Shown: positions 1 through 8,421, counted from the stretch's first letter. The stretch: DNA of 64,000 nt from Lachnospiraceae bacterium (GCA_021770345.1 JAETRD010000005.1:124001-188000); one strand, 5' to 3'. Translations and numbers: made by a program. The notes: generated from the letters alone by a model not told the origin.

Positions 1-71
1 GGCATATCCGCACTTTGAAACAATTCTTCCGTGATATTGTACTTTTTTAAAAAAAGCTCTTTTGCGATCAC
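1..71 (-). CDS. Possible 5' end of a gene cut by the left edge
   Basis: An open frame begins at a GTG (71-69) and runs off the window after about 23 codons; it starts M-I-A-K-E-L-F-L-K-K-Y. A GAGG-type ribosome binding site lies 8 bases before the GTG, and a plausible vegetative promoter lies about 50 bases further upstream at 131-159. No in-frame ATG is available upstream because stops intervene. The fragment is too short to assign a family. It follows the glycosyltransferase run on the same strand, so it could be another glycosylation gene. Confidence 0.35.
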   Translation of the reverse strand, partial: MIAKELFLKKYNITEELFQSADM

Positions 72-130
72 CCGTTCTACCTCAGATATATTCCTATACC
101 GCCCTTTATCTCTGTACTATCATTGTCATC

Positions 131-159
131 AGTTTATTACAGAAATATCGTTATTTCAA
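131..159 (-). promoter_or_regulatory. Candidate vegetative promoter, leftward
   Basis: On the minus strand TTGAAA (159-154) and TAAACT (136-131) are separated by exactly 17 bases. The expected transcription start is near 124, about 50 bases before the partial gene at 71. The -10 matches the consensus at 4 of 6 positions, so this is moderate support only. Confidence 0.4.
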
Positions 160-170
160 GCTTTTTATAA

Positions 171-203
171 AAATTTGAGATTATCTGTAAATTTAAGATT
201 ATC
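171..203. repeat. Two 15-bp direct repeats upstream of a promoter
   Basis: AAATTTGAGATTATC (171-185) and AAATTTAAGATTATC (189-203) differ at one base and sit 18 bases apart, just upstream of the leftward promoter at 131-159. Spacing of nearly two helical turns makes a tandem regulator site possible. No regulator can be named. Confidence 0.4.
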
Positions 204-245
204 ATCGGCGATTGACAGAACCAACCTCGGTACCGTCAATCATCC

Positions 246-1067
246 TCAAAGCTGCAGCGTTTTCTCTAACAGCTGTAAAACCGGCTCGAGAAGCCCTGCA
301 CGCTCTGCGTCTTCCGCAATAATTTCCACACGGTGGTCAAAGGCTCCCGCCGCAAGATAATCGGTTTTGTACTTCCCGAGTATCTCGCAGCTCGCGAGCA
401 GGTACTGCGCGGAATTGCCGGAGATTCCCTCCGTGCCGAACTCCGCGTCCAGATACACCTCATCCAGAAAAATCGCATGGTACTTCTTTGCGAGCCGAAG
501 CACAAACTCGTAATCCTCGAGGCACCGCAGCCCCTCGTCCATATCTCCGACCGACTCCACGCACTCCTTTTTTGTCAGAAGCGTCGGCATTCCTATGAGA
601 TTATCCCACAGAAGCTGCGCATAAATATCGCCGCTCTTTTTCTCCCGCGCAATCTTCTCATCCGGCAGCAGAATATATCTTCCCTCTCCGAGATCATACC
701 TCAGCTTGTGGTAAACCATTCCCACCTTATCGTCGGCGCAGGCCATCGCCTCCATCTGCCGTTCCAGCTTCTGCGGGCGCCACAGATCGTCACTGTCCTC
801 AAATGCCAGGTAATCGTATTTCGCCATCCGCATCCCGCAGTTTCTCGCCCGCGCCTGTCCGCCGTTTTCCGCCATCCGATAGTAGACAATGCGCCTGTCC
901 GCGTATGTGCGGACAACCTCCTCCGTGTTGTCCGCGGAACCGTCGTCTATGACCAGCAGCTCAAATTCCTCCCAGGTCTGCCGCAGCACGCTCTCTATTG
1001 CTTTTCCCACTTTTGCGGCCCGATTGTATGTCGGCAGTATAATACTTACCGGTTCCCTTCCCCGCAT
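246..1067 (-). CDS. GT2 family glycosyltransferase
   Basis: This 273-residue protein is a GT-A fold family 2 glycosyltransferase. The N-terminal strand V-S-I-I-L-P-T-Y-N, the nucleotide-binding LLVIDDGSADNT segment (about residues 38-49) and the metal-binding FEDSDDLW motif (about 90-97) are all visible. The length suits a single catalytic domain and there is no membrane segment, so it should act in the cytoplasm. The ATG at 1067 is preferred over a GTG one codon upstream because GGGGAG lies five bases before it. It is the last gene of the leftward run beginning with the PseF-like gene, 59 bases after the next GT2 gene. The acceptor is unknown; context suggests the flagellin glycan. Confidence 0.85.
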   Translation of the reverse strand: MRGREPVSIILPTYNRAAKVGKAIESVLRQTWEEFELLVIDDGSADNTEEVVRTYADRRIVYYRMAENGGQARARNCGMRMAKYDYLAFEDSDDLWRPQKLERQMEAMACADDKVGMVYHKLRYDLGEGRYILLPDEKIAREKKSGDIYAQLLWDNLIGMPTLLTKKECVESVGDMDEGLRCLEDYEFVLRLAKKYHAIFLDEVYLDAEFGTEGISGNSAQYLLASCEILGKYKTDYLAAGAFDHRVEIIAEDAERAGLLEPVLQLLEKTLQL

Positions 1068-1126
1068 CACCGCTCCCCACTTTCAATCCAAAACGGCATC
1101 GACGGTTTATGCTTTCTCTTTTCAGA

Positions 1127-2233
1127 TCAAGCTTCCGCCTCCGTCCCCGCATTGATATACTCGATAATCATCCTGCCGGCAGCAAGAAACTGCTCCCTGC
1201 CGAGATCCTTTTCGATAAGCCCGAGCATGACGGTCTGAATATTTTCCATCTGCAGATAAGGGTTTTCCTTATAATCGGGAAATAATTTCCGCACGGTCTT
1301 CACCATCTCAAGATAGATCTCATACGGCGGCTCGTCGAACAGTCCCCATATGATGCGGAGCGTGTTGCAGTAATACATATTTAAAAAGTCGCGCTCAATC
1401 TGCCAGTGAAACCGCTCCGCAATTCCAAGTTCATGATACTTTGCAAGCTTCATCAACTCGATCTGCAGCCGGTCAAAGTGGTAGCTCTGATTCCTTTTAT
1501 GCATCGTGGACTCGCCGTGCTGCCGGTAATGGTACAGATACCGGCTGATATGGCAGAAGCTTTTCACATAGAGCAAAATGATATCCCCGAGAAAATTGTC
1601 CTCATAGCGCAGCTTTTCCGGGAAAGAAAGCCCGTTATCGACAATAAGCTCTCTCCGGTAAAGCTTTGTCGCCATCGAGGATTCCTCGGCAATGCAAAAC
1701 TGCGTGATCCAGTGTGTGCCGCCTTCCATAATGCTCTTTTCAAATGTGACGAGTGTCTCCTCCTGCACATCCGCGCCGCCCGCGTCACGGGTTTCGCCGC
1801 AGGCCGCACCGGAATCCGCGCTGCACCAGACGCCGGCACCGTCGGGAAATTCCCACTGCATCCGGCAATCCACAATGTCGCATCCGCGCCGCTTTGCATA
1901 CTCGTACAGCGTCCGGTACATATCGTCGTCAACCCAGTCGTCGGAGGCGGCAAACGCAATATACTCCCCCTCGGCGTACTGCAGTCCCGCGTTCATCGCG
2001 CCGCCCTGACGGCGGTTCTCCTCGAGATGTACCGCCACGCAGCTGTCGGGATGACGACTCTCAAACTCCGTGATAAGCCGCCAGGTTTTCCCTTCATCCG
2101 TGGACGCGTCATCCACGAGGATCATCTGCAGCTTTTCAATCCCTATTGTCTGACGCTCCAGCGATCTCAGGCAATCCGGCAGATATTCCGACATATTGTA
2201 ACACGGGACAATCACTGATATCACTGGTTTCAT
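1127..2233 (-). CDS. GT2 family glycosyltransferase, DDASTD paralogue
   Basis: This 368-residue protein has an N-terminal GT2 domain (V-I-S-V-I-V-P-C-Y-N at residues 3-12, LVDDASTDEG near 39-48, AASDDWVDDD near 94-103). A longer helical C-terminal part contains the HYRQHGEST segment shared with three other genes here (9480-10502, 16969-18039, 18041-19117). The four are clearly paralogues, as expected when a locus builds an oligosaccharide by adding several related sugars. The start is an ATG with a GGGAG site eight bases upstream. The gene follows the Gfo/Idh oxidoreductase by 12 bases. Substrate specificity cannot be read from sequence. Confidence 0.85.
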   Translation of the reverse strand: MKPVISVIVPCYNMSEYLPDCLRSLERQTIGIEKLQMILVDDASTDEGKTWRLITEFESRHPDSCVAVHLEENRRQGGAMNAGLQYAEGEYIAFAASDDWVDDDMYRTLYEYAKRRGCDIVDCRMQWEFPDGAGVWCSADSGAACGETRDAGGADVQEETLVTFEKSIMEGGTHWITQFCIAEESSMATKLYRRELIVDNGLSFPEKLRYEDNFLGDIILLYVKSFCHISRYLYHYRQHGESTMHKRNQSYHFDRLQIELMKLAKYHELGIAERFHWQIERDFLNMYYCNTLRIIWGLFDEPPYEIYLEMVKTVRKLFPDYKENPYLQMENIQTVMLGLIEKDLGREQFLAAGRMIIEYINAGTEAEA

Positions 2234-2245
2234 TTTATACTCCCT

Positions 2246-3238
2246 TCACTGCCTGTTGTTCTGTAAGCTCTCCTGCGCCCATTCCAGCACCTTCATCACG
2301 CGCAGGCACTGCTCGGGCCCCGACTGAGACGTTTTGCCCGCTTCGACGCACCCGGCAAAATGCTCCAGGCTGTTCTGCAGAGAATCTTCAAAATTGATAT
2401 GCGGCATATGTATATCACCGACTCTGGTTGAAAATTCATACTCTCCGTACACGTTTCCCTGCACGACGTCGATTCCGCTGTCATAAATCGTGAGCTTATC
2501 GTCCATCTTGACATCATCAAAGACCAGCATCTTCTTTGTTCCCGCGACAACCATCCGGCGCGTCTTCACCGGGGAAACCCAGCTGGAATTGATATTAATC
2601 AGAACATCCCCGCATTTCATTGTCAGATAGGTAATCGTCTCCTGTTTTCCGAAAAACTTCGTGCCGTATGCGCTCAGCTCATTCGGTGTCAATCCGTCCA
2701 TAAAATAGTCGATTACCGCAATATCATGCACCGCCAGATCCAGCAGCGCATTGATGTCCTTGCGGATCGGTCCAAGATTGATTCTCGAGATATCAATATA
2801 CATGATATCCCCGATCTCCCCGCTGTCAATCATGCGCTTAATGTAGCGGATGACCGGGTTGTATACCATCAGATGATCACAGTGCAGAATCAGGTTTTTC
2901 TCGTCCGCTTTTGTAATCAGCCGTCGGGCAAGCTCCACATTCTTTGCGACCGGCTTCTCGATAAAAATGTGCTTTCCGTGCTCCATCGCAGCCATCGCAA
3001 TCTCAAAACTGTATTCCGTCTGCGTACAGATCACTACGGCGTCAATCTTCGGGGACGCCAGCATTTCCTCATAGGAAGAGAGAATCTCAATCTCCCCGGG
3101 CAGCTGGCTTTTCGCCCGCGCGCGCTTCTGTTCATCCGTCTCCACAAGCGCGACAAGCTCCAGCAGGTTTGAGGCGACAAGCTTCTTCGCCACATTGTTT
3201 CCCCAGTATCCATATCCTATCTGCATCACTCGAATCAT
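2246..3238 (-). CDS. Gfo/Idh/MocA oxidoreductase, WbpB/WlbA-like
   Basis: This 330-residue NAD(P)-dependent oxidoreductase has the Rossmann motif GYGYWG at residues 8-13 and the family hallmark EKPVAKN at 94-100. In the WbpB/WlbA family such enzymes oxidise C3 of a UDP-HexNAc uronate to give the 3-keto substrate of an aminotransferase. The matching aminotransferase (5452-6663) and hexapeptide acetyltransferase (4896-5450) are in the same operon, which supports a 3-amino or 3-acetamido sugar product. The start at 3238 is chosen because it has a GGAGGAAAT site and forms an ATGA overlap with the upstream gene; an in-frame start further out would sit deep inside that gene. The exact sugar is inferred. 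Confidence 0.8.
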   Translation of the reverse strand: MIRVMQIGYGYWGNNVAKKLVASNLLELVALVETDEQKRARAKSQLPGEIEILSSYEEMLASPKIDAVVICTQTEYSFEIAMAAMEHGKHIFIEKPVAKNVELARRLITKADEKNLILHCDHLMVYNPVIRYIKRMIDSGEIGDIMYIDISRINLGPIRKDINALLDLAVHDIAVIDYFMDGLTPNELSAYGTKFFGKQETITYLTMKCGDVLININSSWVSPVKTRRMVVAGTKKMLVFDDVKMDDKLTIYDSGIDVVQGNVYGEYEFSTRVGDIHMPHINFEDSLQNSLEHFAGCVEAGKTSQSGPEQCLRVMKVLEWAQESLQNNRQ

Positions 3239-4899
3239 TTTATTTCCTCCTTCTGCGTGTATATCTGTACCCGCTCCATCACTGCCAGCGCCGCAGCATC
3301 TTCTCTTTTTACCCGCTCGTAAATATCCCCGCGCAGGATACATGCCTGCTCCACCGCCAACGAATACCCTTCTGCCATGTCACGGCAATCATATTCCGGC
3401 GTGATACAGTCCACATAAATAATCCGGTCAATCCGCTCTCCCGTCTCTTCCGCAAACCGCAGGCGGTGCTCCTTTCCGTCATATAATTCCAAATAGGAAA
3501 CACCCGCAACCGGCTGCCTGCAGATGTTTCCTTTCTCTGTCTCCTCCGCAAACATGGTCTCTCTTTTCGGCACATAACAGAGAAACGGTTTATCGTCGCC
3601 CGGTTCGGCCAGACGTCCCCGGACATCCCACTCCGAGTCCTCACCGATCAGATATAAAACGTGTCTCCCGCCGTTTCCGATTCTGTCCCGGCGCAGTCGG
3701 GAAATGTGATCTCTGATCGAGAGAAATTGCCGCTCCCCTCCCTCATACCGGCAGGTATATTGATATAATCCTGTCAGCACATTATACGAAAACACCGCAA
3801 GACGTTCCGCGTCCACTCTGCCGGCATCCAGCTGCCCAAGAAATATCTCCCAGGGTGAAAATTTTTTCAGTTCTTTTTGTTCGAGTACCTTCGCTTCATA
3901 TATCATGTTACTGATAAAAGCAATTCCGGCGTTTCCCGTCAGCTCCGTGAAATCATGCGGCATATATCCGTAGTCCTGCTGTAAAATCCGCAAAAACTCT
4001 GCATTTTCACTGAACGATAAGTATAAATCGATTGCCGCCTGTTCCCCCGACAGACTCGTTTCATCAATCAGGAACATAAACTTTTCTGCGGCGTATGCCT
4101 CTTTACTCCCGTAATGCCGATACACAAGCTTGCGGTAAAAGGCCCGCACAAATGTCGTCTCGTCCATCTGCTCGATCAGGTCTTTTGAAATCTTATAGCG
4201 CTCATAGGTACTCCTGACAAAATTTGCGGATGAAGATTTGCTGATATTGTTTTCATGTCTTCTGTAATAGGTCAGCGGCTCCCCGCACAGGTAAAAGGAA
4301 TACCGGTTTACAAACTGCAGCCACAGCCTGAAATCGGCCAGCGAAAAAAAGCTTTGATTCATGCCGCCAAGCTCATAAAAAACGGACTTACTCATCAGCA
4401 TGGAACAGGCATTCAGGCAATTTCCATACAGGAAAAACCGTCTCATCCAGTCGTACCTGCTCCGGTTCCTTTTGTGTGAATAATCTTCAAGCTGCCGATA
4501 GACCGCATCCTCATAATCAAACAGGATTTCATCCCATGTAAAACAAGCCCTGTACTCGGGGTGCTTCCTTAATATCTCTATCTGGCGTTCCAGTTTTTCC
4601 GGTTTCCACTTGTCGTCAGAAGACATCGTCGCTATATAATCGGCGTCCACATCCCGCATCGAATCCTGCAGGAAATTTGATGCCCCGACAAACTTTGTGT
4701 TTTCCTTAAAATTATAAAAATGAATTCGGTCGTCCCGATAAGAAGCCAGGATTTCTCCCGTGCGATCTGTGGAACCGTCGTTCGCGACAAACAATTCCCA
4801 ATTCCGGTATGTCTGCCCGACAATCGAATCCATCGCCTCCCGCACATATTTTTCATGGTTATAGCATGACATGTAAATCAATACTTTCGGTTCTCTCAT
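3235..4899 (-). CDS. GT2 glycosyltransferase with long C-terminal extension
   Basis: This 554-residue protein has an N-terminal GT2 domain (VLIYMSCYNHEKYV, LFVANDGSTDRT, ATMSSDDKWKP) of about 250 residues with the downstream YYRRHENN motif. A further 300 residues of mainly charged, helical sequence resemble nothing I recognise and may bind the acceptor or form a second domain. It overlaps the acetyltransferase upstream and the oxidoreductase downstream by ATGA, so translation is probably coupled across all three. The ATG at 4899 is chosen for this overlap and because the GT2 strand begins there. Confidence 0.8.
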   Translation of the reverse strand: MREPKVLIYMSCYNHEKYVREAMDSIVGQTYRNWELFVANDGSTDRTGEILASYRDDRIHFYNFKENTKFVGASNFLQDSMRDVDADYIATMSSDDKWKPEKLERQIEILRKHPEYRACFTWDEILFDYEDAVYRQLEDYSHKRNRSRYDWMRRFFLYGNCLNACSMLMSKSVFYELGGMNQSFFSLADFRLWLQFVNRYSFYLCGEPLTYYRRHENNISKSSSANFVRSTYERYKISKDLIEQMDETTFVRAFYRKLVYRHYGSKEAYAAEKFMFLIDETSLSGEQAAIDLYLSFSENAEFLRILQQDYGYMPHDFTELTGNAGIAFISNMIYEAKVLEQKELKKFSPWEIFLGQLDAGRVDAERLAVFSYNVLTGLYQYTCRYEGGERQFLSIRDHISRLRRDRIGNGGRHVLYLIGEDSEWDVRGRLAEPGDDKPFLCYVPKRETMFAEETEKGNICRQPVAGVSYLELYDGKEHRLRFAEETGERIDRIIYVDCITPEYDCRDMAEGYSLAVEQACILRGDIYERVKREDAAALAVMERVQIYTQKEEIK

Positions 4900-5450
4900 A
4901 CTTCTTCCAGTGTTCCGCCTTTCTGCATATAATGTCTCCCGCATGCCGAACATGTCTTTTCTTCCGAAAGCCGCATGCCGCACCGGCACACCCAGCCGAT
5001 CTGTCTCGCCGGATTCCCGGCCACAAGCGCATAGGCGGGAACATCTTTCTTCACCACGCTTCCGGCGCCCGCCATCGCATATTTCCCGATCGTACAGCCG
5101 CAGACAACGGTCACATGCGCCCCGAGCGACGCCCCGTCCTCCACATGCGTCTCATACACCTTCCAGTCATCGTTAAACGCCCGCGGATACAAATCGTTTG
5201 TGAACGTCATAGACGGACCCAAAAACACGTCATCTCCCACCGTAACGCCGTGGTATACATTTACGTTATTCTGAATCTTTACCCGGTCTCCGATTTTCAC
5301 ACCCGCATCGATATAGACATTTTTGCTGACGATGCAATTCTCTCCTATCTCTGCGCCCTCTCTCACCTGCGCCTGATTCCAGATTTTCGTCCCGTCCCCG
5401 ATCCGTGCATTCCCCGAAACTTCCGCCGTATCGTGTATAAAAACAGCCAT
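4896..5450 (-). CDS. Hexapeptide-repeat N-acetyltransferase, WbpD/WlbB-like
   Basis: This 184-residue protein is a left-handed beta-helix acyltransferase. Isoleucine/valine-rich hexapeptide repeats run from about residue 10 to 130 (for example ARIGDGTKIWNQ and IGENCIVSKN). The C-terminal signature GNPARQIGWVCRCG with further cysteines is characteristic of WbpD/WlbB enzymes, which acetylate the 3-amino group of UDP-2,3-diamino sugars. The start at 5450 lies one base after the aminotransferase stop; an ATG eight codons earlier would overlap that gene and is less likely. Position directly after the WbpE-like aminotransferase fits an aminotransferase-then-acetylase order. Confidence 0.82.
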   Translation of the reverse strand: MAVFIHDTAEVSGNARIGDGTKIWNQAQVREGAEIGENCIVSKNVYIDAGVKIGDRVKIQNNVNVYHGVTVGDDVFLGPSMTFTNDLYPRAFNDDWKVYETHVEDGASLGAHVTVVCGCTIGKYAMAGAGSVVKKDVPAYALVAGNPARQIGWVCRCGMRLSEEKTCSACGRHYMQKGGTLEEV

Positions 5451-5451
5451 T

Positions 5452-6663
5452 TTACAAACCTTTCCTCTCTGCAAAAAATTGCTTTATCGTATCCGTCACA
5501 TACGTTGTCTCCTCCGCGGTCAGCTCCGGAAACATCGGCAGGCAGACGGATTTCTTACAGATCTCTTCCGACACCGGCAGATCTCCCTCCCGGTATCCGA
5601 GCTTCCGAAATGCCTTCTGTAAGTGCAGCGGCACCGGATAAAAGACGCCCGCTCCGACTCCGCGCTCTCCGAGATACGAAATCAGCTCCTCCTTATACTC
5701 CGTGAGAACCGCATACTGATGCCAGCAGGATTCTCTGTCCTCCACGTCGGTTTTCGGCGCAGTCACGGGAAGCCCTTCCAGCTGCCCGGTGTACGCTTCC
5801 GCAATCTGCTTCCGCTTCTGGTTATACCCGTCAAGATATCCAAGCTTTTCAAGCAGCACCGCCGCCTGCATGCTGTCAAGCCTGGAATTTGCACCGATCA
5901 TATAATTGTAATACTTGCAGGGATCATACAGGCTGTCGCCGCTCTCCGTAAGCTCCGCGAGTTCCGGCAGCGCCTCGCCCGAAAGCCGCTGGTAAGTCAA
6001 TGCCCCCGGCCGCCCGGCCGCGTGTGCCTTTATCGCACGGCACGACTCCGCGATCGCGTCATCATTTGTCGTGATCATTCCCCCGTCGCCGAACGCGCCG
6101 AGATTTTTCGTCGGATAGAAGGAAAAACATCCGGCCGTCCCGAGCGTACCTGTCTTTTTCCCGCGGTAGGAAGCGCCGACGGCCTGACAGGCGTCCTCGA
6201 TCACCGCAAGCCCCCTCTCCTGCGCAATCTGATTAAGTTCGTCCATATCCGCGGGTATCCCGAAGATATGCACCGGCAGAATCGCCTTTGTCTTTGACGT
6301 GAGCTTTCTCTTCACGTCCTCCGGATCAATGTTAAAGCTCTCCCTGTCGATATCCGCAAACACCGGAACCGCTCCCGCCTGCGCGATGGCCTCCGCCGTC
6401 GCAAAAAAGGAAAACGCCGTCGTGATCACCTCGTCGCCGTCCCCGACGCCTGCAGCCTGCAGTGCGATCCGCAGTGCGTCCGTCCCGTTTCCGCAGGTGA
6501 CGACATGCTTTACCGAAAGGTATTCCGCCATGCGCCGCTCAAATTCCTTTACGGCCGGTCCCTCCACATACTGACCGGACCGCATGACTTCGCATACGCG
6601 CCGCTCCGCCTCCGGTCCGATCTGCTCATATTGTCTCTTTAAATCAAAAAACGGTACTCTCAT
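5452..6663 (-). CDS. DegT/DnrJ/EryC1 sugar aminotransferase, WbpE/WlbC-like
   Basis: This 403-residue PLP-dependent aminotransferase acts on nucleotide-linked keto sugars. It has the GNGTDAL phosphate-binding loop (58-64), the aspartate of EDACQ (157-161) that contacts the pyridine nitrogen, and the PLP lysine K186 in SFYPTKNLGAFGDGG. The opening VPFFDLKRQY resembles WbpE/WlbC more than PseC. With the neighbouring WbpB- and WbpD-like genes it suggests 3-amination of a UDP-sugar. The start at 6663 is preferred over an ATG three codons upstream because AAAGGA then lies eight bases away. PseC activity cannot be excluded because no other aminotransferase is in the window. Confidence 0.85.
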   Translation of the reverse strand: MRVPFFDLKRQYEQIGPEAERRVCEVMRSGQYVEGPAVKEFERRMAEYLSVKHVVTCGNGTDALRIALQAAGVGDGDEVITTAFSFFATAEAIAQAGAVPVFADIDRESFNIDPEDVKRKLTSKTKAILPVHIFGIPADMDELNQIAQERGLAVIEDACQAVGASYRGKKTGTLGTAGCFSFYPTKNLGAFGDGGMITTNDDAIAESCRAIKAHAAGRPGALTYQRLSGEALPELAELTESGDSLYDPCKYYNYMIGANSRLDSMQAAVLLEKLGYLDGYNQKRKQIAEAYTGQLEGLPVTAPKTDVEDRESCWHQYAVLTEYKEELISYLGERGVGAGVFYPVPLHLQKAFRKLGYREGDLPVSEEICKKSVCLPMFPELTAEETTYVTDTIKQFFAERKGL

Positions 6664-6677
6664 TTTGTTCATCCTTT

Positions 6678-7157
6678 CTATTGACTGCCAATCTCTTTTT
6701 CTTCCTCCGCTGCTCCGTCTCCCACGCTGCGCGTATAGACCCGGTACCTCTCCTGATACCCGATATTCAAAAAGGCGTTCTGCGAGGTCGCATTTTCCGG
6801 CTTTACCCGCGCTGTCAGCGTTTTCACCTGCGGAAAATCCCCGCGCACCGCCTCTTCAAGCAGCTGCAGAATGCGCTTTCCGTGGCCCATGCCGCGGCTT
6901 TGCGCGCAGATGCTGTACCCCACCTCGGCTTCCGTTCCAGACACCGTAACCCGCGCCTGCCCGACGGGCTCCTCCTCACACAGGTAAATATATTGCCCGC
7001 AGTCCGCGCGCTTTTGCAGCGCCGCAAACCATGCCGTGTGCTCTTCCCATGAAATCCGGGCGCCCGAAAAAGAATTCTGCCGCACCAGCGGGTCATTCGC
7101 CCATTCAAACAAAAGCGCGCAGTCCTCCTCCGTCGCTCTCCGCATCCGGCAGTTCAT
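6678..7157 (-). CDS. GNAT-family N-acetyltransferase, PseH-like
   Basis: This 159-residue GNAT acetyltransferase has the acetyl-CoA pyrophosphate-binding loop SRGMGHGKRI (about residues 88-97), followed by the NATSQNAFLNIGYQ segment typical of RimJ/RimL-like sugar acetylases. Such enzymes (PseH) acetylate the 4-amino group of the pseudaminic acid precursor, and related GNATs occur fused to PseG. It overlaps the PseF-like gene by ATGA, so the two are translated together and likely belong to the same nonulosonic acid pathway. The acceptor is inferred from this context. Confidence 0.7.
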   Translation of the reverse strand: MNCRMRRATEEDCALLFEWANDPLVRQNSFSGARISWEEHTAWFAALQKRADCGQYIYLCEEEPVGQARVTVSGTEAEVGYSICAQSRGMGHGKRILQLLEEAVRGDFPQVKTLTARVKPENATSQNAFLNIGYQERYRVYTRSVGDGAAEEEKEIGSQ

Positions 7158-7867
7158 GTCCCCTGTTCCTCCTCTTCCGAAAGCAGGCGGTATTTCATCT
7201 CCGCGAGCTTCCAGTCCGTCTCATTGTCAATATCCTGCATCTCCAGCTCGGACACGACGATTCCGCCGGTATTCTCCCCCACAAGCTTTCCGGTTTTCCG
7301 CAGATGATCGACGCGGAATGCATAGAACTGCCCGCAGTCATGGTAGAGCTCCTCGAGATCCTGCGAGCGGCACGGGGCATACTGCTCCCACTTATAGTGC
7401 AGCGTGCCGTCCGCAAGCGTCATTCCCCGCAGCGGCGGGAACGAAAACGCCGCAACCGGCATCACGCAGTCTCTTCCCTGTTCCGCGAGCTCCCGCATCG
7501 CCCGCGACAATTTTTCCGCGGTGACAAACGGGGCCGTAGGATAGATACAGCAGCCGTAAGCAAACGTTTCCCCCGCCTTTTCGTACTGCTCCAGCACCTC
7601 CAGCAGAACTTCTGCCGTCGTCGCATAGTCCCCCGCCGTCTTTTCGCTTCTCAAAAACGGGATCTTTGCCCCCGCCCTCTTTGCAATGGCGGCGATTTCC
7701 TCATCATCCGTAGACACCATCACCGTATCAAACGCGCCGCTTTTTTTCGCGGCCTCGATCGAATACTCGATAATCGGCTTCCCGCAGAAATCCCGGATAT
7801 TTTTATGCGGGATCCGCTTGCTCCCGCCTCGCGCCGTGATAATCGCGACTGCTCTTTTTTCTTCCAT
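7154..7867 (-). CDS. pseF: CMP-nonulosonate synthetase, PseF-like
   Basis: This 237-residue cytidylyltransferase activates a nonulosonic acid with CTP to give the CMP-sugar donor. The N-terminus has ITARGGSKRIPHKNIRDF, the CTP-binding signature of the NeuA/PseF/KdsB superfamily, followed by KPIIEYSIEAA and STDDEEIA. The later YHDCGQFYAF segment resembles PseF rather than NeuA or LegF. No recognisable PseI (condensation) or PseG (UDP hydrolase) gene lies in the window, so the source of its substrate is outside. The gene lies 76 bases after the terminator of the 7990-8349 gene; I see no clear promoter in that gap. Confidence 0.78.
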   Translation of the reverse strand: MEEKRAVAIITARGGSKRIPHKNIRDFCGKPIIEYSIEAAKKSGAFDTVMVSTDDEEIAAIAKRAGAKIPFLRSEKTAGDYATTAEVLLEVLEQYEKAGETFAYGCCIYPTAPFVTAEKLSRAMRELAEQGRDCVMPVAAFSFPPLRGMTLADGTLHYKWEQYAPCRSQDLEELYHDCGQFYAFRVDHLRKTGKLVGENTGGIVVSELEMQDIDNETDWKLAEMKYRLLSEEEEQGT

Positions 7868-7943
7868 ACTCTGTCGCTATGCTCCTTTTTATCCGTTAAT
7901 CAGACAACGGACGCCTCGCGCCGCGGGACATCCGCTACCAACG

Positions 7944-7976
7944 AAAAAAACCAGCTTTTCATCTTTGAAGAGCTGG
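7944..7976 (-). terminator. Intrinsic terminator of the 7990-8349 gene
   Basis: A 10-bp stem (7967-7976 with 7951-7960, one G-T pair) around a six-base loop is followed on the minus strand by seven thymines (7950-7944). It lies 14 bases after the stop of the orphan gene, so that transcript is probably monocistronic. Confidence 0.85.
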
Positions 7977-7989
7977 CTTTCCTATTCAA

Positions 7990-8349
7990 TTAAATTACTT
8001 CCTTTGCCGATTCTCCCAACTGTTCAAAAACAGGAATAATATTTTCAAATTCCTTTGCCATTCTGGCATCATCCTTTGACTGAATCGCATCGCTCAATGC
8101 AACCACCGCCCGGTTAAACGCTTCCTTGTCCACCCGCGTCTTTCCGTCGTTGAGCATGTCCATTGTCCCGTTCATTACCTGAATTTCCCAGTTTAACGCA
8201 TCCGTGATTCCCTTTAAAAATTTATCCGTATCCTCCAGACGCTCCCCGGACAGTTCCTTTACAATAATCTTCATGTTGTGCACCAGGCGCTCGTTAAACT
8301 CCGCAAGTACCTCCAATGCCTCTCTCTGTTCGGCTCTGTTATCCTCCAT
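7990..8349 (-). CDS. Unrecognised helical protein under a sigma-D-like promoter
   Basis: This 119-residue protein is acidic, almost entirely helix-forming and has no signal peptide, membrane segment or cysteine. I do not recognise a family with confidence. The ATG at 8349 is preferred over an upstream TTG (8364), which would lie directly on the AAGGA. A sigma-D type promoter sits just upstream (8394-8421) and an intrinsic terminator follows 14 bases after the stop, so the gene is its own late-flagellar transcription unit inside the glycosylation island. Size and composition resemble small flagellar chaperones or regulators; that is inference only. Confidence 0.8.
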   Translation of the reverse strand: MEDNRAEQREALEVLAEFNERLVHNMKIIVKELSGERLEDTDKFLKGITDALNWEIQVMNGTMDMLNDGKTRVDKEAFNRAVVALSDAIQSKDDARMAKEFENIIPVFEQLGESAKEVI

Positions 8350-8393
8350 GATTTTTACCTGCAATCCTTTCTTATTTTATTCATCTTATAATT

Positions 8394-8421
8394 ATATCGG
8401 CAGCTTGCCCGCATATCCTTA
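8394..8421 (-). promoter_or_regulatory. Sigma-D (sigma-28) type promoter
   Basis: On the minus strand GCCGATAT (8401-8394) matches the sigma-D -10 at all eight positions. TAAG lies 16 bases upstream (8421-8418) and overlaps the stop codon of the preceding glycosyltransferase gene. The expected start of transcription is near 8387, about 38 bases before the ATG at 8349. Confidence 0.75.

Noticed and set aside
210-241. Terminator after the first GT2 gene
   Set aside because: The GATTGAC/GTCAATC stem is only 7 bp with an 18-base loop and has no thymine tract.
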